A DNA stretch of 64,000 nt from Roseococcus sp. SYP-B2431 (GTDB taxonomy: Bacteria; Pseudomonadota; Alphaproteobacteria; Acetobacterales; Acetobacteraceae): the NCBI RefSeq assembly GCF_004336745.1, contig NZ_SJXD01000030.1, positions 84,264 through 148,263 on the forward strand. Direction: 5' to 3'. The translations under genes and the position numbers were made by a program. Under the pieces are notes generated by a model. It worked only from the letters and a program-made list of their open reading frames with translations, was not told where the DNA came from and ran no database searches. Shown piece after piece: positions 37,613 through 46,973 of this stretch (position 1 is its first letter; each line of letters opens with the position of its first letter).

Positions 37613-38551
37613 ATGTTCACCCTCCCCGACCTCGAAGCGGCCGAGCAGCTCGTCCGCCGGCACTTCCTCACCACGCCCCAGTTCGCCTGGCCGCTGCTCT
37701 CCGCGCGAGCCGGCTGCGAGGTCTGGGTCAAGCACGAGAACCACACGCCCACGGGCGCGTTCAAGGTCCGCGGCGGGCTGACCTTCTTCGACACGCTGAA
37801 GTCCCGGGGCGTCATCAGCGCCACGCGCGGCAATCACGGCCAGTCGCTGGCCTATGCCGGATCGCGGGCCGGCATTCCCGTCACCATCGTCGTGCCCGAG
37901 GGCAACAGCCTCGAGAAGAACGCCGCGATGCGCGCGCTGGGCGCGGAGCTGATCGAGCGCGGCCGCGACTTCGACGTGGCGCGGCAATTCGCCATGCAGC
38001 TGGCGGCCGAGCGCGGGCTGGACTTCGCGCCCTCCTTCGCGCCCGCGCTGGTGAAGGGCGTCGCCACCTATGCGCTGGAGCTGTTCCGCGCGGCGCCGCC
38101 GCTGGACGCGCTCTACGTGCCGATCGGGCTCGGCTCGGGCATCTGCGGCTGCATCATGGCGCGCGACCTGCTGGGGCTTTCGACCCAGATCGTCGGCGTG
38201 CAGAGCACCGGCGCCGACGCCTATGCGCGGAGCTTCGCGGCCGGTCGGGTGGTCGAGACGGACTCCGCCGATACGCTGGCCGACGGCATGGCCACCCGCG
38301 TGCCGGACCCTAAGGCGCTGGAGATGATCCTCCAGGGCGCCGCGCGCATCGTGACCGTCACGGACGACGAGGTGCGCGAGGCCGTGCGCGCCTATTGGAC
38401 GGACACGCACAACCTCGCGGAAGGCGCCGGCGCGGCCGGCTTCGCGGCGCTGATGCAGGAGCGCGGCAAGATGCGCGGCAGGCGCGTGGCCGTGATCCTC
38501 TCCGGCGGCAACATCGACCTGCCGCTCTTCCGCGACTGGGTGATGGCGTGA
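37613..38551 (+). CDS. Threonine/serine dehydratase-like PLP enzyme
   Basis: The 312-residue fold-type II PLP enzyme has the lysine K51 in TPTGAFKVRGG, ATRGNHGQSLAYAGSRAGI, and the phosphate-binding PIGLGSGICG near residues 162-171. It would deaminate a beta-hydroxy amino acid such as threonine, serine or hydroxyaspartate to the 2-oxoacid. No C-terminal ACT-like regulatory domain is present, so it is of the short catabolic type. The next gene, a cytosine-deaminase-like amidohydrolase, starts inside its stop (GTGA), and a Bug receptor follows, suggesting breakdown of an imported nitrogen compound. Confidence 0.85.
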   Translation: MFTLPDLEAAEQLVRRHFLTTPQFAWPLLSARAGCEVWVKHENHTPTGAFKVRGGLTFFDTLKSRGVISATRGNHGQSLAYAGSRAGIPVTIVVPEGNSLEKNAAMRALGAELIERGRDFDVARQFAMQLAAERGLDFAPSFAPALVKGVATYALELFRAAPPLDALYVPIGLGSGICGCIMARDLLGLSTQIVGVQSTGADAYARSFAAGRVVETDSADTLADGMATRVPDPKALEMILQGAARIVTVTDDEVREAVRAYWTDTHNLAEGAGAAGFAALMQERGKMRGRRVAVILSGGNIDLPLFRDWVMA

Positions 38552-39708
38552 TCCTCGAGCACGTCCGGCCGCTAGGCGGCGCGCCGGTGGATGTGCATGT
38601 CGCCGGGGGCCGCATCGCGAAGCTGACGCCGAGCACGCGCGAGGGCGCGGCGGCGATCCTCCTGCCCGGCCTCGTCGAGGGCCACTGCCATCTCGACAAG
38701 ACGCTCTGGGGCCGCCCCTGGTGGCGCAACGAGGTCGGCCCGCTGCTGCGCCACCGCATCGAGAACGAGAAGGCGGTCCGCAAGGCGCTCGGCATGGACG
38801 CTGCGCGCGAGGGACGCGCGCTGTGCCTCGCGCATCTCGCCGCGGGCACGACGCGGCTGCGCAGCCATGTGGACGTCGACGAGGAAAGCCGCCTCGGCCA
38901 TGTGGAGAAGCTGCTGGAGCTGCGCGAATCCCTGCGGGGCGTGATGGACATCCAGCTCGTCGCCTTCCCGCAATCCGGCCTGCTGCGCACGCCGGGCGCC
39001 GAGGAATGGATGGAAGAGGCGCTGCGGCTGGGCTGCGACGTGGTGGGCGGCCTCGATCCCTCGGTGATCGACCGCGATCCGGTGAAGCACCTCGACATCG
39101 TGTTCAAGCTGGCCGAGCGGCACGGCAAGCCCGTCGACATCCACCTGCACGAGCCGCACGAGCTGGGCGCCTTCAGCATGGAGCTGATCGCCGAGCGCAC
39201 GCGGGCCATCGGCGCGCAGGGGCGCGTCACCATCAGCCATGGCTTCGCGCTGGGCGACGTGCCGGCGCCGCGCGCGGACGCGCTGCTCGCGATGCTGGCC
39301 GAGGCGGGCGTGGCGGTCTGCACCTCCGCGCCGCCGTCGCGCGCGACGCCGCCGCTGCGCCGGGCGCGGGAGCTCGGCGTCACGCTCTTCGCCGGCAACG
39401 ACAATATCCGCGACACCTGGAACCCCTACAACGCGCCGGACATGCTCGCCCGCGCCGCGATGGTCGGGCTGAAATACGAGCTGCGGCGCGACGAGGAGGT
39501 GGAATGGGCGCTGGCCGCCGTCACCATCGAGGCGGCCAAAGGCTGCGGCTTCGCCGGCTACGGGCTGGAGGCCGGCGCCCAGGCCGATCTGGTCGTGGTG
39601 GAGGCGGAGAGCCTCGCCGAGGCCGTGGTCACGCGGAAGCCGCCGAAGCTGGTCGTGTCGAACGGGCGCGAGGTGGCCAGGGACGGCGTGGCGCGGGTCA
39701 TCGCCTGA
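38548..39708 (+). CDS. Cytosine-deaminase-like amidohydrolase
   Basis: The 386-residue protein has the CodA/AtzC-type metal motifs: H46 and H48 in EGHCHLDKT, DIHLHEPHE near 200, TISHGFALGD and FAGNDNIRDTWNPYN, where the Asp closes the site. It removes an amino group from, or opens, a pyrimidine, triazine or isoguanine-like ring. Start GTG 38548 overlaps the dehydratase stop by four bases and matches the normal N-terminal beta-domain start. The actual substrate is not readable from the sequence. Confidence 0.85.
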   Translation: MILEHVRPLGGAPVDVHVAGGRIAKLTPSTREGAAAILLPGLVEGHCHLDKTLWGRPWWRNEVGPLLRHRIENEKAVRKALGMDAAREGRALCLAHLAAGTTRLRSHVDVDEESRLGHVEKLLELRESLRGVMDIQLVAFPQSGLLRTPGAEEWMEEALRLGCDVVGGLDPSVIDRDPVKHLDIVFKLAERHGKPVDIHLHEPHELGAFSMELIAERTRAIGAQGRVTISHGFALGDVPAPRADALLAMLAEAGVAVCTSAPPSRATPPLRRARELGVTLFAGNDNIRDTWNPYNAPDMLARAAMVGLKYELRRDEEVEWALAAVTIEAAKGCGFAGYGLEAGAQADLVVVEAESLAEAVVTRKPPKLVVSNGREVARDGVARVIA

Positions 39709-39847
39709 CGATTTGGCAGTCGCGCTCAAACAAGGCGCAGGAGCGCCCCGATCGAGCGCGATGGGGCGAAAACCGGCCCCGCCGCAATATTGCTTCGAAT
39801 ATAAGCTTGGTGGCAAAGGAAGAGGCCGCAACCTCGAGGCCTCCGCG

Positions 39848-40813
39848 ATGCTGTCCCGCAAGCAGTTCCTTCTCTCCGTGCCGGCGCTGGCGCTGGCCTC
39901 GCAAGCCCGGGCGCAATCGCCCTTCAGCCGACCCGTCCGCTTCGTGCTCAGCACCTCGCCGGGCGGCGGCGCGGACGTGACCATGCGGCTCCTCTCGCCG
40001 CACCTCACCGAACGGCTGGGCCAGTCCGTCGTCATCGAGAGCAAGCCCGGCGCCTCCGGCCTCATCGCCGGCGGGACCGTCGCGCGCGAGGCGGCGGACG
40101 GCTACACCTTCCTCGTCGACATCGCGTCGCATTCGGTGAACCCGGCCCTCGGCCGCGCCATGCCCTACAAGGTGCTGCAGGATCTGGTTCCCGTCACGCA
40201 GATCATCCGCGGCGCCAATGCGCTGGCGCTGCACCCTTCCGTGCCGGCGGGCTCGCTGGCCGAGTTCATCGCCTATGCGAAGCAGCGCCCGGGCCAGCTC
40301 TCCTACGCCTCCTCGGGCAACGGCTCGGCGCAGCACCTGGCGATGGAGATCTTCAAGGAGCGCGCCGGGCTCGACATGACGCATGTCCCCTATCGCGGCG
40401 GCGGGCCGGCCCTGGTGGACCTAATGGCCGGCCATGTGCAGTGCTACTTCGCCTTCATTCCCTCGGCGATCCAGCATATCCGCGAAGGGCGCATCAAGGC
40501 GGTCGCCACCACGGGCGAGACGCGCGCGCCCGCCTTCCCGGAACTGCCGACCATCGCCGAAGCCGGCTTCACGGGCTTCTCCAGCTATGACTGGAACGGC
40601 GTCTTCGCCCCGGCGCGCACGCCCGAGCCGATGATGCGCGCGCTCCAGGCCGCGGTCGCGGCGTCGATACAGGTGCCGGAGGTGCGCGCCCGCATCCTGG
40701 ACCTGGGCAGCGAGCCGGTGGGCAGCACGGCGGAGGAGTTCCGGGCCTTCGTGCAGCGCGAGATCGACACCTGGTCGGCCGTGGTCCAACGTCTCGGCAT
40801 CACGGCCGACTGA
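39848..40813 (+). CDS. Bug-family tripartite tricarboxylate transporter receptor (paralog 3)
   Basis: The 321-residue receptor has a signal peptide (LSRKQFLLSVPALALASQARA), VRFVLSTSPGGGADVTMRLL, SGLIAGGTVAREAADGYT, SYASSGNGSAQHL and MTHVPYRGGGPALVD, all diagnostic of Bug proteins. It is more distant from the tandem pair at 15737-17766 than those are from each other. Position behind a dehydratase and a deaminase suggests it captures their substrate. ATG 39848 begins the signal peptide; an upstream in-frame ATG at 39713 would add an atypical leader. No permease is nearby. Confidence 0.9.
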   Translation: MLSRKQFLLSVPALALASQARAQSPFSRPVRFVLSTSPGGGADVTMRLLSPHLTERLGQSVVIESKPGASGLIAGGTVAREAADGYTFLVDIASHSVNPALGRAMPYKVLQDLVPVTQIIRGANALALHPSVPAGSLAEFIAYAKQRPGQLSYASSGNGSAQHLAMEIFKERAGLDMTHVPYRGGGPALVDLMAGHVQCYFAFIPSAIQHIREGRIKAVATTGETRAPAFPELPTIAEAGFTGFSSYDWNGVFAPARTPEPMMRALQAAVAASIQVPEVRARILDLGSEPVGSTAEEFRAFVQREIDTWSAVVQRLGITAD

Positions 40814-40831
40814 GATCCAAGGGCAGCGACG

Positions 40832-41178
40832 ATGAGCGACGGCTACACCATCTTCCACAACCCGAAATGCGGCACCTCGCGCAACGTGCTGGCGATGATC
40901 CGCGAGGCGGGCCATGAGCCGAAGGTGGTGGATTACCTCAAGACCGGATGGACTCAGCCGCAGCTCCATCGCTGCTGAAGGCCATGGGCAAGACGCCGCG
41001 CGACATCCTCCGCACCAAGGAGAAGCTGGCCGTGGAGCTCGGCCTGCTCGATGCGGTGGAGGGGCAGATTCTGGACGCCATGGTGCGCCACCCGATCCTG
41101 GTCGAGCGGCCCATCGTCGTCGCGCCGAAAGGCACGGTCCTGGCGCGGCCGAAGGAAGCGGTCGCGCCGCTCCTGTAG
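40832..41178 (+). pseudogene. arsC: ArsC-family arsenate-reductase-like gene with one-base frameshift
   Basis: The first frame reads MSDGYTIFHNPKCGTSRNVL with the active cysteine C13, then KTGWTQPQLHRC and a stop at 40976-40978. The shifted frame continues in family style: SLLKAMGKTPRDILRTKEKL, then HPILVERPIVVAPKGTVLARP to the stop at 41178. One missing base near 40967-40968 explains the break. All parts of a normal 115-residue protein are otherwise there, so a recent mutation or an assembly error is likelier than old decay. It follows the third Bug receptor by 18 bases and converges on the transferase gene. Confidence 0.82.
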
Positions 41179-41185
41179 CGGCTCG

Positions 41186-42916
41186 CTACCACCCGACGGC
41201 GTAGCTCGGCCGCCGCGGATCGGCGCCGCCGGTCATCACGCCCGTCTCCAGGTCGGCATGGATGGCGCAGACGGCGCCCGCGCGCCAGATCCGGTCGGGC
41301 CACCACGACACCTGGTGCCCGCGCCGCGCCAGCTCCTCGCCCGTCGCCTGCGGGATGCGCGATTCCAGGCAGAGCCGGCCCGGGTAGGAGTGATGCGGCT
41401 CGAAGCTGTCCGGGTAGCTGTAGGAGGCGACGCGCGGATGCTCGACGGCGTCCTGCGGGTCCATGTCGAAGAGCATCAGGTTCATCAGCACCTGCAGCAT
41501 GGCCTGCGACTGCACGTCCCCGCCCGGCGTGCCGAAGGGCAGCACGTACTTCCCGGGCGACACGGCCATGGCCGGATTGGGCGTGAGGCGGGGCCGCTTG
41601 CCGGGCGCGACGCGGCTCGGATGCCCCTCCGCCATGAAGTTCTGCGAGCCGCGCGAGGAGGGGCAGAGGCCCGTGCCCGGGATGACGGGCGTGTCGTAGG
41701 AGACGTCGCTCGGCGTGGCGGAGACCGTGTTGCCCCAGCGGTCCACGGTGCAGATGTAGGAGGTGTCGCGCGGCGGGCCGGAGGGCACGCCGTCCAGCAG
41801 GCGCAGGCCCTCCTGGACGCGCGGCGCGGCGTAGGGATCGCCATGCGGCGGCATGTCCGGCCAGGCGCGGGCGGGGTCGATCATCTTCCGGCGCGCGCGC
41901 CCGTATTCGAGGCTCAGCAGCGTGTCGAGCGGCACCTCCACATGGCGCGGATCGCCGTAGAAGGCCTCGCGGTCGGAGAAGGCGAGCTTGATCGCCTCGA
42001 CGAGGGTGTGGAGGTAATCCGGGCTGTTGTGCCCCATGGCCTTGAGCGCGGCGGGATCGAGCAGGTTCAGCGCCTGGCCCAGCACCGGCCCCTGGCACCA
42101 GACGCCGCAGGTATAGACCTCCACGCCGTTGAAGCTGACCGAGACCGGGCGCTCGACGGGCGAGTGGTAGCCGGCGAGATCGGCGGCGGTCATCCAGCCG
42201 CCCTCCTGCTCGTGGTACTTCACGATCGCCCGCGCGATGTCGCCCGCGTAGAAGGCCGCGCGCGCGGCCTCGAGCCCGCCCTCGCGATCGGCGCCGCGGT
42301 GCCGCGCGGCCGCCTCCTCGTCGGCCATGTAGCGCAGCGACTGCGCGAGGTCGGATTGGATGAAGAGTTCGCCGGTGCGCGGCGCGCGCCCCTCCGGCAG
42401 GAAGATCGCGGCGTTGGAGGGCCAGCGCGCGTATTTCTCCTGCTTGGCCGCGATCATGCCGGCGAGCAGAGGATAGACCGGGAAGCCCTCGGCCATGCGG
42501 ATGGCATGCTGCGCGGCCTCGCCGAAGGTCATGGTGCCGAAGCGCTTGAGCGCGGTGATCCAGGCGTCGGGCGCGGCCGGGACGACGGTGCGCAGGAGGC
42601 CCTCGGGGATGGCGCCGCCGTACTCGCGGGCGAAGTGCTCGGGATCGGCCGCGGCGGGCCAGTGGCCGAGGCCCGCGATGGTCCAGATCTCCCCGTCCGC
42701 CATGCGGATCATGATCGGCGCCACGCCCGCGACGTTCACAATGTCCGGCTGGACGACGCCGAGCGTGATGCCGCCCGCCACCGCCGCATCCACCGCATTG
42801 CCGCCGGCCTCCAGGATCGCGAAGGCGGCATGCGCCGCCGCATAGTGCCCCGCCGAGGCCATGTGCCGCGTGCCCCGCAGGGCGGGCCGCTGGGCGTAGG
42901 TTTCGCCTTCACTCAT
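41186..42916 (-). CDS. ggt: Gamma-glutamyltransferase-family N-terminal nucleophile hydrolase
   Basis: The approximately 576-residue proenzyme belongs to the GGT/cephalosporin-acylase family, which cleaves itself and moves or hydrolyses gamma-glutamyl groups. The future N-terminal nucleophile is the Thr in PRDTSYICTVDRWGN, around residue 385. Other motifs are SAGHYAAAHAAFAILEAGGNAVDAA-type N-terminal and the PLDTLLSLEYGRARRKMI segment just before the cut. No signal peptide is seen, so the enzyme may be cytosolic, as in the YwrD-like group. ATG 42916 with AGGAG upstream is preferred to a GTG at 42922. Glutathione specificity is not proven. Confidence 0.88.
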   Translation of the reverse strand: MSEGETYAQRPALRGTRHMASAGHYAAAHAAFAILEAGGNAVDAAVAGGITLGVVQPDIVNVAGVAPIMIRMADGEIWTIAGLGHWPAAADPEHFAREYGGAIPEGLLRTVVPAAPDAWITALKRFGTMTFGEAAQHAIRMAEGFPVYPLLAGMIAAKQEKYARWPSNAAIFLPEGRAPRTGELFIQSDLAQSLRYMADEEAAARHRGADREGGLEAARAAFYAGDIARAIVKYHEQEGGWMTAADLAGYHSPVERPVSVSFNGVEVYTCGVWCQGPVLGQALNLLDPAALKAMGHNSPDYLHTLVEAIKLAFSDREAFYGDPRHVEVPLDTLLSLEYGRARRKMIDPARAWPDMPPHGDPYAAPRVQEGLRLLDGVPSGPPRDTSYICTVDRWGNTVSATPSDVSYDTPVIPGTGLCPSSRGSQNFMAEGHPSRVAPGKRPRLTPNPAMAVSPGKYVLPFGTPGGDVQSQAMLQVLMNLMLFDMDPQDAVEHPRVASYSYPDSFEPHHSYPGRLCLESRIPQATGEELARRGHQVSWWPDRIWRAGAVCAIHADLETGVMTGGADPRRPSYAVGW

Positions 42917-43296
42917 CGACACGTCTCCTCATCTGATCCCGGCCGGTGTGATGCGGTCCGTCATGGCATTCCCGCGTCGTTCACACGGGCGGCTGCGTGG
43001 CCGGTCCTGACCTTCCGCATGCCATCCCGCGTGCCGGATCGCGCCCCCACGCGGGCATCGGCCATGGCGGCGCACCGAAAGCTCGGCAGGGAAGGTGATC
43101 GTGAAGGCGGCCCCGCCTTTGGGCAGCGTTATGCCGGCCGGGCCGGCTGGCAAGGCCCTTCGGTGAGTCCGGTTTCCCGCCGCGCCGGCATGTCGCCGCT
43201 CCGGTGCAACGCGGACGCGTCGCGGGCGCTGAGGTCCAGGGGAGGCAGCGCGGCGCGGCCGTGGGATAGTGCCCCGACCTGGAAGGGAGAGTTGAT
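42917..43296. other. Gap of about 380 bases without a recognisable gene
   Basis: No open frame with family features covers this stretch. On the minus strand around 43070-43135 a short peptide ITLPKGGAAFTITFPAEL resembles the end of a histidine-kinase ATPase domain, but its surroundings do not. It may hold a decayed kinase tail or be chance. The TTG-start LOG gene has its ribosome site GGAAGGGAGA at the right end. Confidence 0.4.
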
Positions 43297-44040
43297 TTGG
43301 ACGACAGGACATCGCTGCCGAGCTACCGCCTGCCGGCATTCGATCAGGATTTCATCCTCGGCGATTCCATGCGGGGCGTGCGCTTCCTGCTCGAATACGC
43401 CAAGGCGGAGGAGGCGCTGCGGAACTGGCATGTCGGCTCCACCATCGTGGTGTTCGGATCGGCGCGCGTCCGGGAAGACGGGCCGGGCCGGCAGCCCTTC
43501 TGGTACGAGCAGACGCGGGCCTTCGGGCGCATCGCCTCCGAGCGCGGCGGCGCGCTCATCGTCGGCGAGGGCGGTATCCGCAACAACGTGATCGCGACAG
43601 GCGGCGGGCCCGGCCTCATGGAGGCGGCCAATCGCGGCGCCTTCGATGCCGGCGCGCCGAGCATCGGCTTCAACATCAGGCTGCCGCACGAGCAGGGCCC
43701 GAACCCCTATTCGACGCCCGAGCTGACCTTCCAGTTCCATTACTTCGCGATGCGCAAGATGCACCTCGCGATGCGTGCGAATGCGCTGGTGGTCTTTCCG
43801 GGAGGCTTCGGAACGCTGGACGAGCTCTTCGAGATGCTCAACCTGCGGGTGACCGACAAGGCGCCGCCGGTCAGCATCGTCCTGTTCGACGAGGCCTATT
43901 GGCGCTCGGTGATCAACTTCGACGCCCTGGTCGAGAACGGCATGGTCGACCGGTTCGAATGCGAGCTCTTCCGCTTCGCGGACACGGCGGAGGAGGTTTG
44001 GTCGAGGCTCATCGAATGCGGGCTGCAAGCGCATCTTTAG
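43297..44040 (+). CDS. LOG-family (cytokinin riboside phosphoribohydrolase-like) protein
   Basis: The 247-residue protein carries the LOG motifs: GGGPGLMEAANRG (about 107-119) and PGGFGTLDELFE (about 168-179), which bind the nucleotide and carry the catalytic glutamate. Members release free base from nucleoside monophosphates; bacterial roles include nucleotide salvage and, in a few cases, cytokinin release. It starts with TTG at 43297, placed six bases after GGAAGGGAGAG. The N-terminal 40 residues before the core are typical of the long bacterial subgroup. It converges with the helicase gene. Confidence 0.86.
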   Translation: MDDRTSLPSYRLPAFDQDFILGDSMRGVRFLLEYAKAEEALRNWHVGSTIVVFGSARVREDGPGRQPFWYEQTRAFGRIASERGGALIVGEGGIRNNVIATGGGPGLMEAANRGAFDAGAPSIGFNIRLPHEQGPNPYSTPELTFQFHYFAMRKMHLAMRANALVVFPGGFGTLDELFEMLNLRVTDKAPPVSIVLFDEAYWRSVINFDALVENGMVDRFECELFRFADTAEEVWSRLIECGLQAHL

Positions 44041-44116
44041 CGGCTTTTCCGTTCGCAAGGGTTCGCGACAAAGCCTCTGGCTCATCGCTTCGAGAGCATG
44101 AGTCACGCTGCCGGCG

Positions 44117-46894
44117 CTACCCGCCCAGCAGCTCCCTTGTGCCGGCCACGGCCTGGGCGAGCGACACGCGCTGGGGGGTCACGCCCCCGGGCAGGCCGGC
44201 CAGGATGCGCGAGGGGCAGGCGCGGTCGAGCAGGACGAAGACGCCCCTGTCGTCCGCCCGGCGGATGAGCCGCCCGAAGGCCTGCCGCAGCTTGTGGCGC
44301 GCATGGGTGTCGTCATAGCCCTGCGGATCGCCCCCGGAGAGGTGCAGCCGGCGCTCGCGCTGCAGGATGGTGCGGCGGGGCCAGGGCACGCGGTCGAAGA
44401 CCAGCAGGCGCAGCGCGCGGCCGGGCACGTCCACGCCGTCGCGCATCGCATCGGTGCCGAGCAGGCAGGAGTTCTCCTCCGCCCGGAAGATGTCGACCAG
44501 GGTGGCGTTGTCCATTGCATCCACGTGCTGGGCGTAGAGCGGGATGCCGCGCGCCTCCAGCGCCTGTCCGATGCGCGACTGCACCTCGCGCAGCCGCCGG
44601 ATGGCGGTGAAGAGGCCGAGGCCGCCGCCGCCCGAGGCGAGGAAGAGCTGCTGCATCGCGCTGGCCACCGGACCGGGCTGCCGGGCGTCCACGTCGGTCA
44701 CGACATAGGTGCGGGTATTGCTCGCATAATCGAAGGGCGAGGGCAGCGCGGCGCGGATCGCGGGCAGCGGCAGGTGCAGGGCGCCGCTGCGCGCCTCGGC
44801 CTCATGCCAGGCGGCCTCGGGGTCGTCGCGCTTGGCAGCGTCGGTGAGGGTGGCGGAGGTGACGAGCAGGCCATGCGCGGGAGCGGCCACCGTCTGCGCG
44901 AAGGGGATGGTCGGGTCGAGCCAGTGGCGGTGCAGGCCGGCATCCACGTCGCGCCCGTCGCGGCGATCGAGCTGGAGCCAGTCCACCATGAGCGGACGCG
45001 TGCCGGCCTCGCGCGCGGGGGCGTCGAGCTGGCCCAGCATGCCGCGCCAGGCGGCGAGCGGCATGAGGGCGCGCCGCTCGATGCCGCGCATGGCGGTCTC
45101 AAGCCGGATGCGCTCGCCGACCTCCGGCTCGTCCTCGCCCTCGGGGGTCTCGAGCTTCGCGGCCAGCCGGTCGCGCAGGAGGGTCAGCGGCTGCTCCAGC
45201 GCGCGCAGGGCGCGGGCGAGCTCGGCGCCGGTCTCGGCGACTTCCTCCGTCACCGGATGCAAGTCGACCTCCAGCGTGTAGATGCCGTCGTCATCCGGCG
45301 CGCGGGCCAGGATCTGCTGGCGCGCGGCGCGGAGGAAGGCCTCGGTCGTGGCGCCCTCGGGCGGCGGCGAGCCGTCCGTCAGCCGGCCGTACCAGCCGCC
45401 GCCGGGCAGGCAGCGCGCGGCGTGCAGCGCGGCCTCCATGGGCTCCAGCAGCTCCGGGATGTCGCCGGCGAGCTCGCTGATGCGGGCGCGCAGCCCCTTG
45501 GCGCGCGAGCGGCCGCCCTCGGCGCCCAGCAGCCAGCGGCGCAGCTCCGCCGCCTCGACGCCAGAGAGCGCGGCGGAAAAGGCGCCATCCGCCGCGTCGA
45601 AAAGGTGATGGCCCTCGTCGAAGACATAGCGCGTGGGCTTGCCGTCCTCGCCGCCGCCGAGCGCGGCCTGCACCATTACCAGCGCATGGTTCGCGACCAC
45701 CAATCGTGCCGTCCGCGCGCGCCGGATGGAGTGCTCGACGAAGCACTTCTTGTAGTGCTGGCAGGCCGAGCGGATGCATTCGCCGCGCCGGTCGCCCAGG
45801 CCGTAAAGCGTGCCGGGCGGAAACAGCTCGCCGATCCAGCCCGGAAAATCGCCCCCGGTGATGTCGCCGTCGCGCGTGGCGCCGGCCCAGCGCGCGACCA
45901 GCGCCAGCGGAAGGGCCATCTGGCGCAGCCCGTACTGGCCCAACGCTTCGTCCAGGTTCAGCAGGCAGAGGTAGTTTTCCCGGCCCTTGCGCACGGCCAC
46001 GCGGGCGCGGCGCTCCTCGGGGTCGGGGAAGAGCTGCATCAGCTCCTGGTCGATCTGCCGCTGCAGGTTGCGCGTATAGGTGCTGAGCCAGACCGGCGCC
46101 CCGTTGCGCTCCGCCCAGAGCGAGGCGGGGGCGATGTAGCCCAGCGTCTTGCCCGTGCCGGTGCCGGCCTCAGCCAGGACCATGTGGGGCGCGCCCTCGG
46201 CTTCGCGCGGGGCGAAGGCGCCGGCGGCGGCGGAGGCGAAGTCGGCCTGCTGCGGGCGCTGCTCGGCGCCGGTGCCCAGCATCTCGGCCAGGCGGCGGCG
46301 GGCATCGGCGCCGGTGACCTCGAAGCTCGCGGGCGGCGGCGGGGGCGCGGTCTCCTCCCATTCGGGCAGGCGGCGCCAGGGCTTGAAGGCGTCGCGCGAG
46401 GGCCTGGCGTCGGGCTGGCCGAGCGCGGCGAGGACGCTCGGCACCCAGGGCCAGTCGGCCGCCTGCGCGAGCTGCGCGGCCATCGCCGCGGCGTCGCGGC
46501 CGAACGGGGCACTGGCCTCGTCGGCGAGGGCGCGGAGCAGGCGGGAGGCGATCTCGGGCAGGAGAGCCGCCGCCGCCTCGTCGTCCTCCGGCGGCGGGAG
46601 GCCGAGCACCAGGGCCAGGCCGCGCGGCGTGGGCGGCGCGTGGCGGGCGGGGAGCGCGAAGGCGAAGAGCTCCAGCAGGTCCAGCGCATCGAGGAAGCGC
46701 GGCAGGTCGAGCCGGCGCGCGGTGGCGGGGGCATGGACGAGGAGCGGGGGCGCGTATTCGCCCAGCGCCTCGGCAATGTGCGAGCCGGTGAGGGTCAGGA
46801 CCTCCCCATCGGGGGTGAGCAGGGTGGCGCGGCCGTGCGACGCGACCAGCGCGGGCGCCTCAGGCATCAGAAGGCGCGGGCGAATCGGAGCCAT
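44117..46894 (-). CDS. DinG/Rad3-type ATP-dependent DNA helicase
   Basis: The 925-residue superfamily 2 helicase contains Walker A AEAGTGTGKT (about 241-250 from ATG 46894), WLSTYTRNLQRQIDQEL (motif Ia), a cysteine set in ECIRSACQHYKKC suggesting a 4Fe-4S cluster, the DEGHHLFDAAD Walker B in place of DEAH, and C-terminal TDAMRDGVDVPG and RLIRRADDRG motifs V-VI. DinG-like proteins unwind DNA-RNA hybrids and forked DNA in repair. The first 200 residues before the motor form an extra domain found in alphaproteobacterial members. A TTG 30 bases upstream is an alternative start. Confidence 0.9.
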   Translation of the reverse strand: MAPIRPRLLMPEAPALVASHGRATLLTPDGEVLTLTGSHIAEALGEYAPPLLVHAPATARRLDLPRFLDALDLLELFAFALPARHAPPTPRGLALVLGLPPPEDDEAAAALLPEIASRLLRALADEASAPFGRDAAAMAAQLAQAADWPWVPSVLAALGQPDARPSRDAFKPWRRLPEWEETAPPPPPASFEVTGADARRRLAEMLGTGAEQRPQQADFASAAAGAFAPREAEGAPHMVLAEAGTGTGKTLGYIAPASLWAERNGAPVWLSTYTRNLQRQIDQELMQLFPDPEERRARVAVRKGRENYLCLLNLDEALGQYGLRQMALPLALVARWAGATRDGDITGGDFPGWIGELFPPGTLYGLGDRRGECIRSACQHYKKCFVEHSIRRARTARLVVANHALVMVQAALGGGEDGKPTRYVFDEGHHLFDAADGAFSAALSGVEAAELRRWLLGAEGGRSRAKGLRARISELAGDIPELLEPMEAALHAARCLPGGGWYGRLTDGSPPPEGATTEAFLRAARQQILARAPDDDGIYTLEVDLHPVTEEVAETGAELARALRALEQPLTLLRDRLAAKLETPEGEDEPEVGERIRLETAMRGIERRALMPLAAWRGMLGQLDAPAREAGTRPLMVDWLQLDRRDGRDVDAGLHRHWLDPTIPFAQTVAAPAHGLLVTSATLTDAAKRDDPEAAWHEAEARSGALHLPLPAIRAALPSPFDYASNTRTYVVTDVDARQPGPVASAMQQLFLASGGGGLGLFTAIRRLREVQSRIGQALEARGIPLYAQHVDAMDNATLVDIFRAEENSCLLGTDAMRDGVDVPGRALRLLVFDRVPWPRRTILQRERRLHLSGGDPQGYDDTHARHKLRQAFGRLIRRADDRGVFVLLDRACPSRILAGLPGGVTPQRVSLAQAVAGTRELLGG

Positions 46895-46973
46895 GCGGAG
46901 TATTTGGGGGTGAAACGCGAACAAGGCCAGACTTCGCCTCGGGCGGGCGGCTGTGCTATGGGCGAGGGCGGTC

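Noticed and set aside
40940..40990. Programmed ribosomal frameshift in arsC
   Set aside because: No slippery heptamer or downstream pseudoknot is apparent and ArsC is not known to need one.
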